Shown here: piece by piece, positions 16,839-25,157 of the stretch
Layout: the number at the start of each line of letters is the position of its first letter
Numbering within the stretch: position 1 is the first letter of the stretch
Origin: UBA4742 sp002403895
Lineage (GTDB): Bacteria; Actinomycetota; Acidimicrobiia; Acidimicrobiales; Acidimicrobilacustridaceae
Reading direction: 5' to 3'
DNA length: 64,000 nt
Assembly (NCBI GenBank): GCA_036823295.1
Contig: DAISGD010000011.1
Location: 1-64,000 of the forward strand
Notes under the pieces: generated by a model
The model's database searches: none
The model's input: the letters and a program-made list of their open reading frames with translations, nothing else
What the model was told of the DNA's origin: nothing
Made by a program: the position numbers and the translations under genes

Positions 16839-18446
16839 TCAGAGTTCGATCGTTCTCGTCAGGTCGACGGATTCGAGGAAGCGGCGGTCGTGGGAGACCA
16901 AGAGCAGAGTCCCCTCGTATGAGCCGAGGGCCTGCTCGAGCTGTTCGATGGCCTCGATGTCGAGATGGTTGGTGGGCTCGTCCAGCACGAGGCAGTTGAC
17001 CCCTTCGGCCATGAGGGCGCCCAGCAGCGCCCGGCTCCGTTCCCCCGGCGACAGATCCCGACCGGCCCGGTCTACGTGGTCCGCCCCCAGACCAAACTTG
17101 GCCAGCAGGGAACGCGACTCGCTGAGGGCCATGCCCGTGCGCTCCTGGAACGTCCGCAACACCGGTTCGGCTCCGGCGAACAGTCCCCGCTGCTGGTCCA
17201 TCTCCCCTACCTGCACTCCGGGCCCCACCCACCGCCGACCGGCGGCCAGTGGCACCTCCCCCAACAGGGCCCGCAGCAGCGTCGTCTTGCCACTGCCGTT
17301 GGGGCCGAGGATGGCCAGGCGGTCCTGCCACGCCACCTCGAGGTCGACCGGCCCCAGCCGGAACTCGCCCTGCTCAACGACTGCGCCCTCGAGTCGGGCC
17401 ACCACATCGCCGCTGCGGGCCGCCGGGGCCAGGCTGAGCTGCAGGCGCCAGCCCTCCCAGGGCTTGTCCACCGCTTCGAGCTGGCTGATCTTGCGCTCCG
17501 TGGCCTTCACCTTGCCGGCCTGCTTCTCACTGCGGGCGACTTTGGCGGCGCGGATGTTCTTGTCGGCCTCGTCCGAGGTCCTGGCCCGGCGCACCCCCCG
17601 TTCGCTCCACTGGAGCTGGGTGCGCTGGCGCTCGCGCAGACGGTCTCGCTCGGAGACGAACTTGCCGTGCGCCTCGTACTGCTGCGAGCGGGCCAGGTCC
17701 CGAGCGTCGGTGTAGGCCGACCATCCCCCGGCGAACTCCCGGCCACGATGGGAGGCCTCGTCCAGCTCCACGATGCGGTGCACGCATCGGTCGAGGAACG
17801 CCCGGTCGTGGGAGACGACAACGATCGCCCCACCGAAGCGGTCGACGAACCCCTCGAGGACGTCGAGACCGGCGAAGTCCAAGTTGTTGGTCGGCTCGTC
17901 CAACAACAACACGTCGACCCGGGACAACAGGATGGCCACCAACGCGGCCCGGGCCGACTCTCCACCCGAGAGCGTGGCCGTGAGCTGAGCGAAGCGGCCA
18001 CCCTCACCCACGTCCAAGCCGACCGTGGCACCGACCTCGGCCGCGCGGGCGTCGAGGTCATCGCCGCCCAGAGCCAGGAAGCGTTCGAGCGCGTCGCTGT
18101 AGGCCGCGACCGACTCGGGATCCTCCGACAACAACGCCGTGCGCCGATCCAGCTCATCGGAGGCGGCCTGCACGCCGGTGCGACGGGCCAGGTAGCTAGC
18201 CAGCGTCTCGCCCGGACGGGCGTCGGGTTCCTGGGGGAGCAGGCCCACCGTGAGATGGGCGGGGGCGCGCTCGACCCCACCCCCGTCCGGCTCTTCGAGG
18301 CCGGCCAGGATGCTCAACAGCGTGGACTTGCCGACGCCGTTGGGCCCGACGATGCCGAGCCGGTCCCGGCCGTCGACCGCCATCGACACCTCGGCCAGGA
18401 CCGTTTGCCCTCCGAAGGATCGGGATACCCCGACGGCCCGCAACAT
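16839..18446 (-). CDS. ABC-F family ATPase (tandem ABC domains, no membrane part)
   Basis: A 535-residue soluble protein with two ABC ATPase domains. Walker A motifs are GPNGVGKS at residues 34-41 and GPNGSGKT near 382; signatures are LSGGES and LSPGERS; both Walker B regions end in DEPTNNLD or DEPTNHLD. The stretch between the domains, near residues 230-310, is charged and helical, like the linker that reaches into the ribosome. ABC-F proteins act on the ribosomal E site to rescue stalled translation or protect against antibiotics. The ATG at 18446 is chosen because upstream residues do not fit the fold. It is divergent from the quinone reductase gene, 64 bases away. Subfamily is not certain. 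Confidence 0.9.
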   Translation of the reverse strand: MLRAVGVSRSFGGQTVLAEVSMAVDGRDRLGIVGPNGVGKSTLLSILAGLEEPDGGGVERAPAHLTVGLLPQEPDARPGETLASYLARRTGVQAASDELDRRTALLSEDPESVAAYSDALERFLALGGDDLDARAAEVGATVGLDVGEGGRFAQLTATLSGGESARAALVAILLSRVDVLLLDEPTNNLDFAGLDVLEGFVDRFGGAIVVVSHDRAFLDRCVHRIVELDEASHRGREFAGGWSAYTDARDLARSQQYEAHGKFVSERDRLRERQRTQLQWSERGVRRARTSDEADKNIRAAKVARSEKQAGKVKATERKISQLEAVDKPWEGWRLQLSLAPAARSGDVVARLEGAVVEQGEFRLGPVDLEVAWQDRLAILGPNGSGKTTLLRALLGEVPLAAGRRWVGPGVQVGEMDQQRGLFAGAEPVLRTFQERTGMALSESRSLLAKFGLGADHVDRAGRDLSPGERSRALLGALMAEGVNCLVLDEPTNHLDIEAIEQLEQALGSYEGTLLLVSHDRRFLESVDLTRTIEL

Positions 18447-18510
18447 GGCGCCGACCCTAGGCCGGTCCCCGCGCCGGGCCCGCAGCGGATTCTGCCTAAC
18501 CTCGCACACC

Positions 18511-19512
18511 ATGCGAGCCGTCGTGTGCCGAGAGCTCGGTCCCCCCTCCACCCTCCGCGTCGAGGAGTGCGCCCCACCGGAGGTCCGCCCCGGCGGCCTG
18601 CTGGTGGACGTCGAGGCCGCCGGCGTGAACTACGTGGACGCCCTCTTCATCCAGGGGCAGTACCAGATCAAGCCGGCGCTCCCGTTCACGCCCGGGAGCG
18701 AGATCGCCGGGACGGTGGCGGCAGTGGGCGAGGGAGTGACCGGTTGGCAGGTCGGCGACCGGGTGCTGGCCATGTGCGGCCTCGGGGGATTTGCCGAGCA
18801 GGTGTGGATCCCCGCGGTGTCCGCCTCGGCTGTCCCCGCCGAGCTCGATGCCCCCCGGGCAGCCACCTTCACCCAGAGCTATTGCACCGCTCTGTTCGCC
18901 CTGCGGGACCGGGCCGGATTGCGGGCCGGCGAGACCGTCCTCGTGCTCGGTGCCGGCGGCGGGGTGGGCCTGGCCGTGATCGACGTGGCTCGTACCCTCG
19001 GGGCGCGCACCATCGGCGCCGCGTCGACACCCCCCAAGCGCGACGCAGCCCGAGCCATGGGCGCCGACGCGGTGATCGATACCACGGCCGAGGACCTGAA
19101 GGATCGGGCGCGGGCCCTGGCCCGCGAGCTGGCCGAGGTGGCCGGGACGAAGGCGACGGGGGTCGACGTGGTGGTCGACCCTGTCGGCGGGAATCTGGCG
19201 GAAGCGGCGCTGCGGTCCCTCGGTGAGGGGGGGCGCTATGTGGTGATCGGCTTCGCCGCCGGCGCAATCCCGGCCCTGCCGGCCAATCAGATCCTGCTGC
19301 GCAACCGCACGGTCGTCGGGGTGGACTGGGGGGCCTGGGCCATGGCCCACGGCGAGGAGCAACACGCTCTCCTGGCGTCGCTGCTGGGCATGGTCGCCGC
19401 CGGTGAGCTCGATCCGGTGGCCCCGGTGACCTATCCGCTGGAGCGGGCCGGAGACGCTTTGGATGACCTGCTGGAGCGCCGGGTGGTGGGAAAAGTGGCC
19501 CTCGTGCGCTGA
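18511..19512 (+). CDS. NADPH:quinone reductase-type zinc-independent MDR oxidoreductase
   Basis: A 333-residue medium-chain dehydrogenase/reductase. The N-terminal catalytic half holds NYVDALFIQGQYQ and PFTPGSEIAGTV, typical of quinone oxidoreductases (QOR). The NADPH-binding Rossmann fold carries LGAGGGVGLAVI at about residues 145-156. The structural and catalytic zinc Cys residues of alcohol dehydrogenases are absent. Such enzymes reduce quinones or enones with NADPH in the cytosol. The first in-frame ATG that starts the family pattern is at 18511. The 64-base gap to the divergent ABC-F gene must hold both promoters. Confidence 0.88.
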   Translation: MRAVVCRELGPPSTLRVEECAPPEVRPGGLLVDVEAAGVNYVDALFIQGQYQIKPALPFTPGSEIAGTVAAVGEGVTGWQVGDRVLAMCGLGGFAEQVWIPAVSASAVPAELDAPRAATFTQSYCTALFALRDRAGLRAGETVLVLGAGGGVGLAVIDVARTLGARTIGAASTPPKRDAARAMGADAVIDTTAEDLKDRARALARELAEVAGTKATGVDVVVDPVGGNLAEAALRSLGEGGRYVVIGFAAGAIPALPANQILLRNRTVVGVDWGAWAMAHGEEQHALLASLLGMVAAGELDPVAPVTYPLERAGDALDDLLERRVVGKVALVR

Positions 19513-19570
19513 TCCACGCCTACGATGCGTGACCCCTGTCACAACACCCCTGGCCATCCTCGCCTCTACT

Positions 19571-19584
19571 TGACCGATCGGTCA
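19571..19584. promoter_or_regulatory. Perfect 14-base palindrome, TetR-type operator candidate
   Basis: TGACCGATCGGTCA reads the same on both strands. It sits in the 95-base gap before the glycosyltransferase gene, 23 bases upstream of the ATG, and overlaps the region where a promoter should lie. TetR-family repressors commonly bind sites of this form. No TetR gene is in the window, so the regulator would act from elsewhere. Confidence 0.55.
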
Positions 19585-19607
19585 GGGGCTATGAGACTTG
19601 CGGGCTT

Positions 19608-20969
19608 ATGCCTACTCCTGACCGTGCCCCATCAATCTCCGGGCCGCGCGAGGACGAGCCGCTGAGCATCGCCTACCTGACGTACCGGGGGAAGCCCCAC
19701 GTCGGGGGTCAGGGGGTCTACACCCGCCACCTCACGAGGGCACTGGTCGACCTGGGGCACCACGTCGAAGTCCTGGGTGGCCAGCCCTACCCGATCCTCG
19801 ACGAACGGGTACCGCTGCACGAGCTGCCCAGCCTCGACATCTACAACGACTACTTCCCCATGCGCATGCCGGGTCTGTGGGAGCTCAAGTCCTTCGGTGA
19901 CTGGGTCGAGGTGACCGCGTTCTCGTTCGGCACCTTCCCCGAGCCGCTGGCGTTCAGCGTCCGCGCTGCTCAGTACCTGCGCGGCCGGATCAACGACTTC
20001 GACCTGGTGCAGGACAACCAGTGCCTCGGCTACGGCCTGTTGGCCATGCAACGCATGGGCCTGCCGGTGCTGGCCACCATCCACCATCCCATCACCGTCG
20101 ATCGACGTCTGGAGATGGAACACGCCGAATCGGCCTGGCAGCGCGTCTCCAAGGCCCGCTGGTACGCCTTCACCAAGATGCAGACCCGCGTGGCGTCACG
20201 GATGACCCGGGTCATCACGGTCTCGCAGAACTCGCGCGACGACATCGCCGCCGACCACGAGGTCGCCCTCGACCGCTTGCACGTGGTGCCCGTGGGGGTG
20301 GACCAAGACCTCTTCCGCCCGCTCGACGACGTCAAGAGGGTGCCGGGGCGGCTCATCACCACCGCCAGCGCCGATGTGACCATGAAGGGTCTGCGCTACC
20401 TCCTCGAGGCGGTGGCCAAGCTGCGCACCGAGCGTGAGGTGTCCCTCGTCGTCATCGGGCGCGAGAAGGAGGGCGGCCCGTCCTCCCGACTGCTCGACGA
20501 GCTGGGCCTGCGTGACATCGTCGAGTTCGTCACCGGCGTGCCCGAGGAGCGCATCATCGAGCTCTACAGCGAAGCTGAGCTGGCCGTCGTGCCCTCGCTG
20601 TACGAAGGGTTCTCCCTGCCCGCCATCGAGGCCATGTCGTGCGGCGTTCCGCTCGTGGCCACCACCGGCGGGGCCCTACCCGAAGTCGTCGGCAAGGACA
20701 ACGAAACCGCTCTGTGCGTGCCTCCGGGCGACTCCGAGGCGCTAGCCGCCAAGATGGCCATCGCGCTCGACGACCCCGAAATGCGAGCCCGTATTGGTGC
20801 CGCCGGACGCCAGCGGGTCATCCAGCGCTGGACATGGCGCCACACGGCGGTGGGCACCATCGAGCACTACCGGGCACTGCTGGCCGAGACCGCCCACATC
20901 GAGCGCCATCGCCCGGGCGGTCGCCGGGCCGCTCCCCGCTTCGCCGACGAGTCGACCGGGGTTCGCTGA
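19608..20969 (+). CDS. GT4-family glycosyltransferase
   Basis: A 453-residue GT-B fold enzyme. The N-terminal half opens with SIAYLTYRGKPHVGGQGVYT, with the acceptor-site GGQG loop; the C-terminal half has the nucleotide-sugar site, including VVPSLYEGFSLPAIEAM with the Glu pair Glu333 and Glu341 (EX7E). This family transfers a sugar with retention from an activated donor. It has no membrane helix. The methyltransferase gene begins four bases after its stop, and the toroid gene overlaps that, so the three form one operon under the palindrome at 19571. Acceptor and sugar are unknown; a glycolipid or envelope glycan is a guess from the neighbours. Confidence 0.88.
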   Translation: MPTPDRAPSISGPREDEPLSIAYLTYRGKPHVGGQGVYTRHLTRALVDLGHHVEVLGGQPYPILDERVPLHELPSLDIYNDYFPMRMPGLWELKSFGDWVEVTAFSFGTFPEPLAFSVRAAQYLRGRINDFDLVQDNQCLGYGLLAMQRMGLPVLATIHHPITVDRRLEMEHAESAWQRVSKARWYAFTKMQTRVASRMTRVITVSQNSRDDIAADHEVALDRLHVVPVGVDQDLFRPLDDVKRVPGRLITTASADVTMKGLRYLLEAVAKLRTEREVSLVVIGREKEGGPSSRLLDELGLRDIVEFVTGVPEERIIELYSEAELAVVPSLYEGFSLPAIEAMSCGVPLVATTGGALPEVVGKDNETALCVPPGDSEALAAKMAIALDDPEMRARIGAAGRQRVIQRWTWRHTAVGTIEHYRALLAETAHIERHRPGGRRAAPRFADESTGVR

Positions 20970-20973
20970 ACCC

Positions 20974-21765
20974 ATGTTGACCGTCGACTACGAAAAACTC
21001 GGCCTGCGCCCCGGAGACCTGCTGCTCGACCTCGGCTGCGGCTTCGGCCGCCACGCCTTTGAGGGCTTCCGCCGCGGCGCGCGGGTGGTGGCCTGTGACA
21101 TGGCCACCGACGAGCTCGTCCAGGTCCGGGCGCTGTTCGAGGCCATGGTCCTGGCCGGCGAGGTACCGGCTGACGGCATGGGCGATTTAGCCAATGGTGA
21201 CGCCACCCGCCTCCCGTTCCCGAACGGGACGTTCGATCGCATCATCGCCAGCGAGGTGATGGAGCACATCCCCGACGACCTGGCGGCGCTGGACGAACTG
21301 ACCCGGGTGCTGCGCCCAGGCGGCACGATGGCCATCACCATCCCCGCATGGATGCCGGAGAAGATCTGCTGGGCGCTCAGTGACGAATACCACGCGCCTT
21401 TCGTCGAGGGCGGCCACGTCCGCATCTACACCGAGAACGAGATGCGCTCGAAAATGCGAGGGGTGGGCCTGGTGGACGGTGCCTCACATCACGCCCACGC
21501 CCTGCACGCTCCCTACTGGTGGCTCAAGTGCGCGGTCGGACCGACCAACGACGACTTCCCGCTGGTGAAGCTGTACAACCGGCTCCTGGTGTGGGATATC
21601 GTCAAGAAACCCGCCGTCACCCGCATCACCGAACAGGTCTTGAACCCCGTCCTGGGCAAGAGCTTGGTGGTGTACGCCACCAAGCCCATCACCACCGCGG
21701 AGCCGGCACACGATCGGGCCCGGGCCGCCAGCCGCCAGCCGGAGACCGCCGATGCCGGCGTCTGA
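20974..21765 (+). CDS. SAM-dependent methyltransferase (class I)
   Basis: A 263-residue cytosolic methyltransferase. Motif I is LLDLGCGFGRHAFEG at about residues 17-31; the acidic end of strand 2 is VVACDMATDE; motif IV/post-I lies around FDRIIASEVMEHIPDD; and LRPGGTMAITIPAW follows, all typical of the Methyltransf_11 group. The rest includes an aromatic-rich region (HAPYWWLKCAVG). It is part of an operon with the glycosyltransferase upstream and the toroid protein, whose start lies 14 bases inside this gene. That setting suggests methylation of a sugar or lipid made by this operon, but no substrate can be read from the sequence. Confidence 0.88.
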   Translation: MLTVDYEKLGLRPGDLLLDLGCGFGRHAFEGFRRGARVVACDMATDELVQVRALFEAMVLAGEVPADGMGDLANGDATRLPFPNGTFDRIIASEVMEHIPDDLAALDELTRVLRPGGTMAITIPAWMPEKICWALSDEYHAPFVEGGHVRIYTENEMRSKMRGVGLVDGASHHAHALHAPYWWLKCAVGPTNDDFPLVKLYNRLLVWDIVKKPAVTRITEQVLNPVLGKSLVVYATKPITTAEPAHDRARAASRQPETADAGV

Positions 21766-22855
21766 GTTCGCCCTCCCCGAGGTGCCGGGCATCCTGTCTG
21801 CCGCTCAGGTGCAGGCCACCGTCGACGGCATCGCTGAGTGGCAACTGCCCAGCGGCATGATCCCCTGGTTCCCCGGTGGCCACGCCGATCCGTGGAACCA
21901 CGTCGAGGCAGCCATGGCCCTCGCGCTGGGGGGGCGGCGCGCTGACGCCGAGCGGGCCTACGTCTGGTTGGCGGACCGGCAACGACCCGACGGCTCCTGG
22001 CACCAGTACTACCTCGAGGACTCCATCGAGCAGGACAAACTCGACGCCAACGTCATCGCCTACGTCGCCGCCGGGGTGTGGCACCACCACCTGCTGTTCG
22101 GCGACACCGGTTTCATCGAGTCCATGTGGCCGGTCGTCGAGGCTGCCATCGACTTCGTCCTCGACCTGCAGACCCCGCGGGGCGAGATCCTGTGGGCCCG
22201 TCACGCCGACGGGACACCGTGGTCCTTTGCGCTGCTCACGGGCTCGTCCAGCATCTGTCACAGCCTCCGGTGCGCCATCGCCCTGGCCGAGCACCTCGGC
22301 CACGAACGACCCGACTGGGAGCTGAGCGCCGCCCGTCTGGCCCATGTCATCGCCGCCCACACCGCCGGCGAACTGCCCGAGGCCTTCGCCCCCAAACATC
22401 GCTGGGCCATGGACTGGTACTACCCGGTGCTCGCCGGGGTGGTCGGCGGCAGCGCGGGGCGCGACCGGCTCGACTCCCGGAGCGACACCTTCCTGGTGGA
22501 GGGCATGGGTGTGCGCTGCGTGAGCGACCGCCCGTGGGTGACGGCAGCCGAGACGTGCGAGTGCCTGCTGGCCTACCTCAGCCTGGGCGAGCGGGAACGC
22601 GCCCTCGAGCTGTTCGGGTGGGCCCAGCAGCTACGCTCCCCCGATGGGCACTTCTTCACCGGGATCGTCTTCCCCGAGATGGTGCACTTCCCCGGCAACG
22701 AGCGCTCGACGTACACCGATGCCTCGATCGTGCTGGCGGCGGACGCGTTGGCGGGAGCGAGCCCAGCCTCGGCCCTGTTCGTGGACCACGCCGCCCTCCC
22801 CGCCCTCATCGACACCGATCCCGAGGACGTCTCCGCCGACCCCAGCCGGGACTAG
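21752..22855 (+). CDS. Prenyltransferase/squalene-cyclase-like alpha/alpha toroid protein
   Basis: A 367-residue protein with a repeated helix-pair pattern that suggests an alpha/alpha toroid as in terpene cyclases, prenyltransferase beta subunits and some glycosidases. Repeat-like phrases are VDGIAEWQLPSGMIPWFPG, YVWLADRQRPDGSW and ALELFGWAQQLRSPDGHF. I see no clear DxDD or zinc site, so a cyclase activity is not proved. It starts 14 bases before the end of the methyltransferase gene, a sign of tight co-translation. A role in processing the glycosylated or lipid product of the neighbours is inferred. It is convergent with the next gene. Confidence 0.65.
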   Translation: MPASEFALPEVPGILSAAQVQATVDGIAEWQLPSGMIPWFPGGHADPWNHVEAAMALALGGRRADAERAYVWLADRQRPDGSWHQYYLEDSIEQDKLDANVIAYVAAGVWHHHLLFGDTGFIESMWPVVEAAIDFVLDLQTPRGEILWARHADGTPWSFALLTGSSSICHSLRCAIALAEHLGHERPDWELSAARLAHVIAAHTAGELPEAFAPKHRWAMDWYYPVLAGVVGGSAGRDRLDSRSDTFLVEGMGVRCVSDRPWVTAAETCECLLAYLSLGERERALELFGWAQQLRSPDGHFFTGIVFPEMVHFPGNERSTYTDASIVLAADALAGASPASALFVDHAALPALIDTDPEDVSADPSRD

Positions 22856-22892
22856 CTCTCTCCAGGACGGGATCCCCCAACAACGACACTGA

Positions 22893-23513
22893 TCAGCTGC
22901 GGCGCAGGACGCGCAGCGAGCCGACGGCCCGCTCCTCGTGGAACGCGCCGGACTCCAGGGCCCGGCAGTAGATCTCATAGGGCGGCCGACCGCCGTCGGC
23001 CGGGTCCGGGAACACATCGTGGATCACCAACAGGCCGTCGGGCGCGACGTGGGGCACCCAGGTCGCGAAGTCGCGGTGGGCCGGATCATGGCCGTGGCCC
23101 CCGTCGATGAACAGCAGCGACAGGGGGATCGCCCAGTGCCGCCCCACCGTCGGTGAATCCCCCACCAGGGCCACCACCGAGCCCTCCAGGCCGGCGTCGA
23201 ACACTGTGTGCCGGAACCGGGGCAGGGTGTCCAGCAGGCCGACCTCGGGATCGACCAGGTCGGGCTCGTGCCACTCCCACCCCTCCTGGTTCTCCTCGCT
23301 GCCCCGATGGTGATCGAGGGCGAACAGGATCGTCTGGCGCTCACGGGCCCCGGCGCCCAGGTACACCGCTGACTTCCCGCAATAGCTGCCGATCTCCAGG
23401 AGAGGTTGGCCCCCGACCGGCACGGAGGCTGCCGCCTCGTAGAGGGCGACGCCTTCGTCGGGGGGCATGAAGCCGCGCGCCGCTTCGGCCTTGGCCTGCA
23501 GGAGCGGATCCAT
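22893..23513 (-). CDS. Class I SAM-dependent O-methyltransferase-like protein
   Basis: A 206-residue Rossmann-like methyltransferase of the Methyltransf_24 type. Motif I is LLEIGSYCGKSAVYLG at about residues 38-53; FALDHHRGSEENQEGWEW gives the acidic ribose-binding end; LLFIDGGHGHDPAHRDF near residues 133-149 carries the metal-like Asp and His seen in this group; and GLLVIHDVFPDP follows. Such proteins often methylate sugars or hydroxylate antibiotic-like substrates. It lies 8 bases after the GtrA gene on the same strand and converges on the toroid gene, so it belongs to the same local cluster by position. Confidence 0.82.
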   Translation of the reverse strand: MDPLLQAKAEAARGFMPPDEGVALYEAAASVPVGGQPLLEIGSYCGKSAVYLGAGARERQTILFALDHHRGSEENQEGWEWHEPDLVDPEVGLLDTLPRFRHTVFDAGLEGSVVALVGDSPTVGRHWAIPLSLLFIDGGHGHDPAHRDFATWVPHVAPDGLLVIHDVFPDPADGGRPPYEIYCRALESGAFHEERAVGSLRVLRRS

Positions 23514-23521
23514 CGATCGGC

Positions 23522-24097
23522 TCAGCGCTCGGCGGTGCCGAGGCCGGCCTGCAGCGCGGACTCGGCCCGCTCGGCCGCGGCGACGGCGTCAGCGCCGTGA
23601 ACCGCCTCCATGAAGTCCTCGCCCAACAGTTCCTCGGCCAATTCGGTGTGTTGCGTGAACAGCTTCTCCATGAGGAAGAAGCGAATGATCCACAAGATGA
23701 AGAACGACCCGGCGTTGACCAGGTTGGGCAGCAGCTTCTCGATCGGGGTGAGCTGATCGGCGGGGATGTTGTCGGTGCCGAACACCTTGGCGCTGAGGGC
23801 CACCATGGTGGTAGAGAAGACCAGGCCGATGAACACGAAGATCCAGAAGGGCAGGACCTCCTTCTTGAAGTGGCTCTTGCCCGTCCGACCCCACACCCAT
23901 GCCCGACTCAAGTAGTAGGCGGGGACGGCGCTGATCATCACGGCCGCGGCGTTGGCCACCGTCTGGTTCCAGCCCAGCACGGCATGGAAGAGGAGGAGGA
24001 GACCCTGACCCACGATCACATTGACCGAGGAGACGGCTACGTAGCGCAGGCCCTTCTCCTTGATGGCGGCGATCGGGCCGGCGGAGGGAGCAGACAT
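23522..24097 (-). CDS. GtrA-family membrane protein
   Basis: A 191-residue integral membrane protein with four hydrophobic helices, near residues 16-40, 45-63, 80-103 and 128-150. The text RYVAVSSVNVIVGQGLLLLF and AVPAYYLSRAWVWG matches the GtrA fold, whose members flip polyprenyl-linked sugars or act with glycosyltransferases in envelope glycosylation. The C-terminal 45 residues are soluble and acidic. I chose the ATG at 24097 since the upstream residues are not membrane-like. It is followed by the methyltransferase gene at 8 bases, and the arsR gene lies upstream on the same strand. Confidence 0.88.
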   Translation of the reverse strand: MSAPSAGPIAAIKEKGLRYVAVSSVNVIVGQGLLLLFHAVLGWNQTVANAAAVMISAVPAYYLSRAWVWGRTGKSHFKKEVLPFWIFVFIGLVFSTTMVALSAKVFGTDNIPADQLTPIEKLLPNLVNAGSFFILWIIRFFLMEKLFTQHTELAEELLGEDFMEAVHGADAVAAAERAESALQAGLGTAER

Positions 24098-24134
24098 CAG
24101 AACCACGCTAGTGCGCGCTCCAAGGAGACAACAG

Positions 24135-24518
24135 TCAGCCGAGAGCGCCACGGAGCTGGTCGAGTCGCTCGGGGACAGCCCGGTACCAGACCCAGATCCC
24201 GCGCTTCTCCCTCGCCACCAGACCCACCTCGAACAGGACCTTCAGGTGATGGCTGACGGTGGGCTGGGAACGACCCAATGGCTCCACCAGGTCGCAGGCG
24301 CACACCTCACCAGCCTCGGCCGTGGTGAGCAGCGACAGGAGGCGGAGGCGGGCCGGGTCGGCCAGCGCGGCGAAGCCGCGGGCGAGCGCGGTGGCGTCGA
24401 CTTCGGACAGCTCCGGCTCGCGCACCGAGGCACAACACTCGCCCGCTGCGGTCACTGGCACCGCCACCTTGGCGGAGCCTCGGGGGGAGGTGGTGGTCCG
24501 GGATGCGGTGGCGGCCAT
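24135..24518 (-). CDS. arsR: ArsR/SmtB-family metalloregulatory repressor
   Basis: A 127-residue winged-helix repressor. The recognition helix region is LGRSQPTVSHHLKVL at about residues 81-95. A Cys pair at residues 28-29 and Cys73 and Cys75 near the DNA-binding helix suit a three-coordinate arsenite site of the actinobacterial type, where an N-terminal Cys pair joins a Cys next to the recognition helix. Metalloid binding would release it from DNA. The ATG at 24518 has GAGGA seven bases upstream, so I prefer it to the ATG at 24536. The gene is divergent from cadI, and two mirrored operators lie between them. Confidence 0.92.
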   Translation of the reverse strand: MAATASRTTTSPRGSAKVAVPVTAAGECCASVREPELSEVDATALARGFAALADPARLRLLSLLTTAEAGEVCACDLVEPLGRSQPTVSHHLKVLFEVGLVAREKRGIWVWYRAVPERLDQLRGALG

Positions 24519-24551
24519 GGCTGAGTCCTCACACATTGACGAACATCTATA

Positions 24552-24597
24552 TTGACAGTGGTCGATGCCTCAGACATACTCATCGACAACAGTCAAT
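24552..24597 (+). promoter_or_regulatory. Divergent ars promoter with two mirrored ArsR operators
   Basis: On the plus strand the -35 box TTGACA (24552-24557) is followed after 17 bases by a -10 box CATACT (24575-24580). Two near-palindromic sites overlap it: 24551-24566, ATTGAC-4-GTCGAT, and 24582-24597, ATCGAC-4-GTCAAT. Each is the reverse complement of the other apart from two central bases. A third half-site, ATTGAC, lies at 24535-24540 toward arsR. This fits ArsR binding that blocks polymerase at both ends of the promoter. Confidence 0.75.
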
Positions 24598-24621
24598 GTA
24601 TCCCCTCCAGGGAGGAACCCC

Positions 24622-25113
24622 ATGTCCCGTGTCCAGCTTGCCCTCAACGTCGCCAACCTCGACGAGGCCATCGACTTCTACACGAAGCTCTTCCGCACCG
24701 AGCCAGCCAAGATCCGCGACGGCTACGCCAACTTCGCCATCGCCGAACCCCCACTCAAGCTGGTGCTCGTCGCCGGCCAAGGCGAGCCGGGCACCCTCAA
24801 CCATCTTGGAGTCGAGGTGGAGTCGACCGACGAGGTCGCCCGCGCCATCACCCGGCTCCAGTCCGACGGGTTCACCACCGCCGTCGAGGAGCAGACCACG
24901 TGTTGCTACGCCACCCAGGACAAGGTGTGGGTGAACGATCCCAGCGGTGCGCCGTGGGAGGTCTACACCGTGCTGGCCGACGCCGACGTCATGCATCCCG
25001 AGGACTCGACCTGCTGTGCCCCCGAAACGGTGGCCGCCGGCCTCGGCTGCGGCGTGGCCGAGACGACGAACGAGCCAGTGGGCGCCGCCGTGTCCGGCTC
25101 CACCTGCTGCTGA
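24622..25113 (+). CDS. CadI/ArsI-like vicinal-oxygen-chelate metalloid-response protein
   Basis: A 163-residue glyoxalase-fold protein. The VQLALNVANL start, AIAEPPLKLVLV and TTCCYATQDKVWVNDP are close in pattern to CadI of Mycobacterium tuberculosis, a protein induced by cadmium. His61 (TLNHLG) and Glu113 (PWEVYT) fit two VOC metal ligands, and Cys94-Cys95 form the vicinal pair used by ArsI C-As lyases to hold organoarsenicals. The third usual ligand at residue 5 is Gln, as in CadI. Three more Cys pairs or singles lie in the last 35 residues. It could bind cadmium or cleave methylarsenite; the choice is open. GGAGGA stands five bases before the ATG at 24622. Confidence 0.9.
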   Translation: MSRVQLALNVANLDEAIDFYTKLFRTEPAKIRDGYANFAIAEPPLKLVLVAGQGEPGTLNHLGVEVESTDEVARAITRLQSDGFTTAVEEQTTCCYATQDKVWVNDPSGAPWEVYTVLADADVMHPEDSTCCAPETVAAGLGCGVAETTNEPVGAAVSGSTCC

Positions 25114-25157
25114 GCCGTGGCCGTCCGACCAAGGGGGCCACGAGGGGTAGTGCGTCC

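Noticed and set aside
19569..19596. Vegetative promoter TTGACC to TATGAG before the GT4 gene
   Set aside because: The spacing is only about 14 bases, so I report the palindrome alone and not a promoter.
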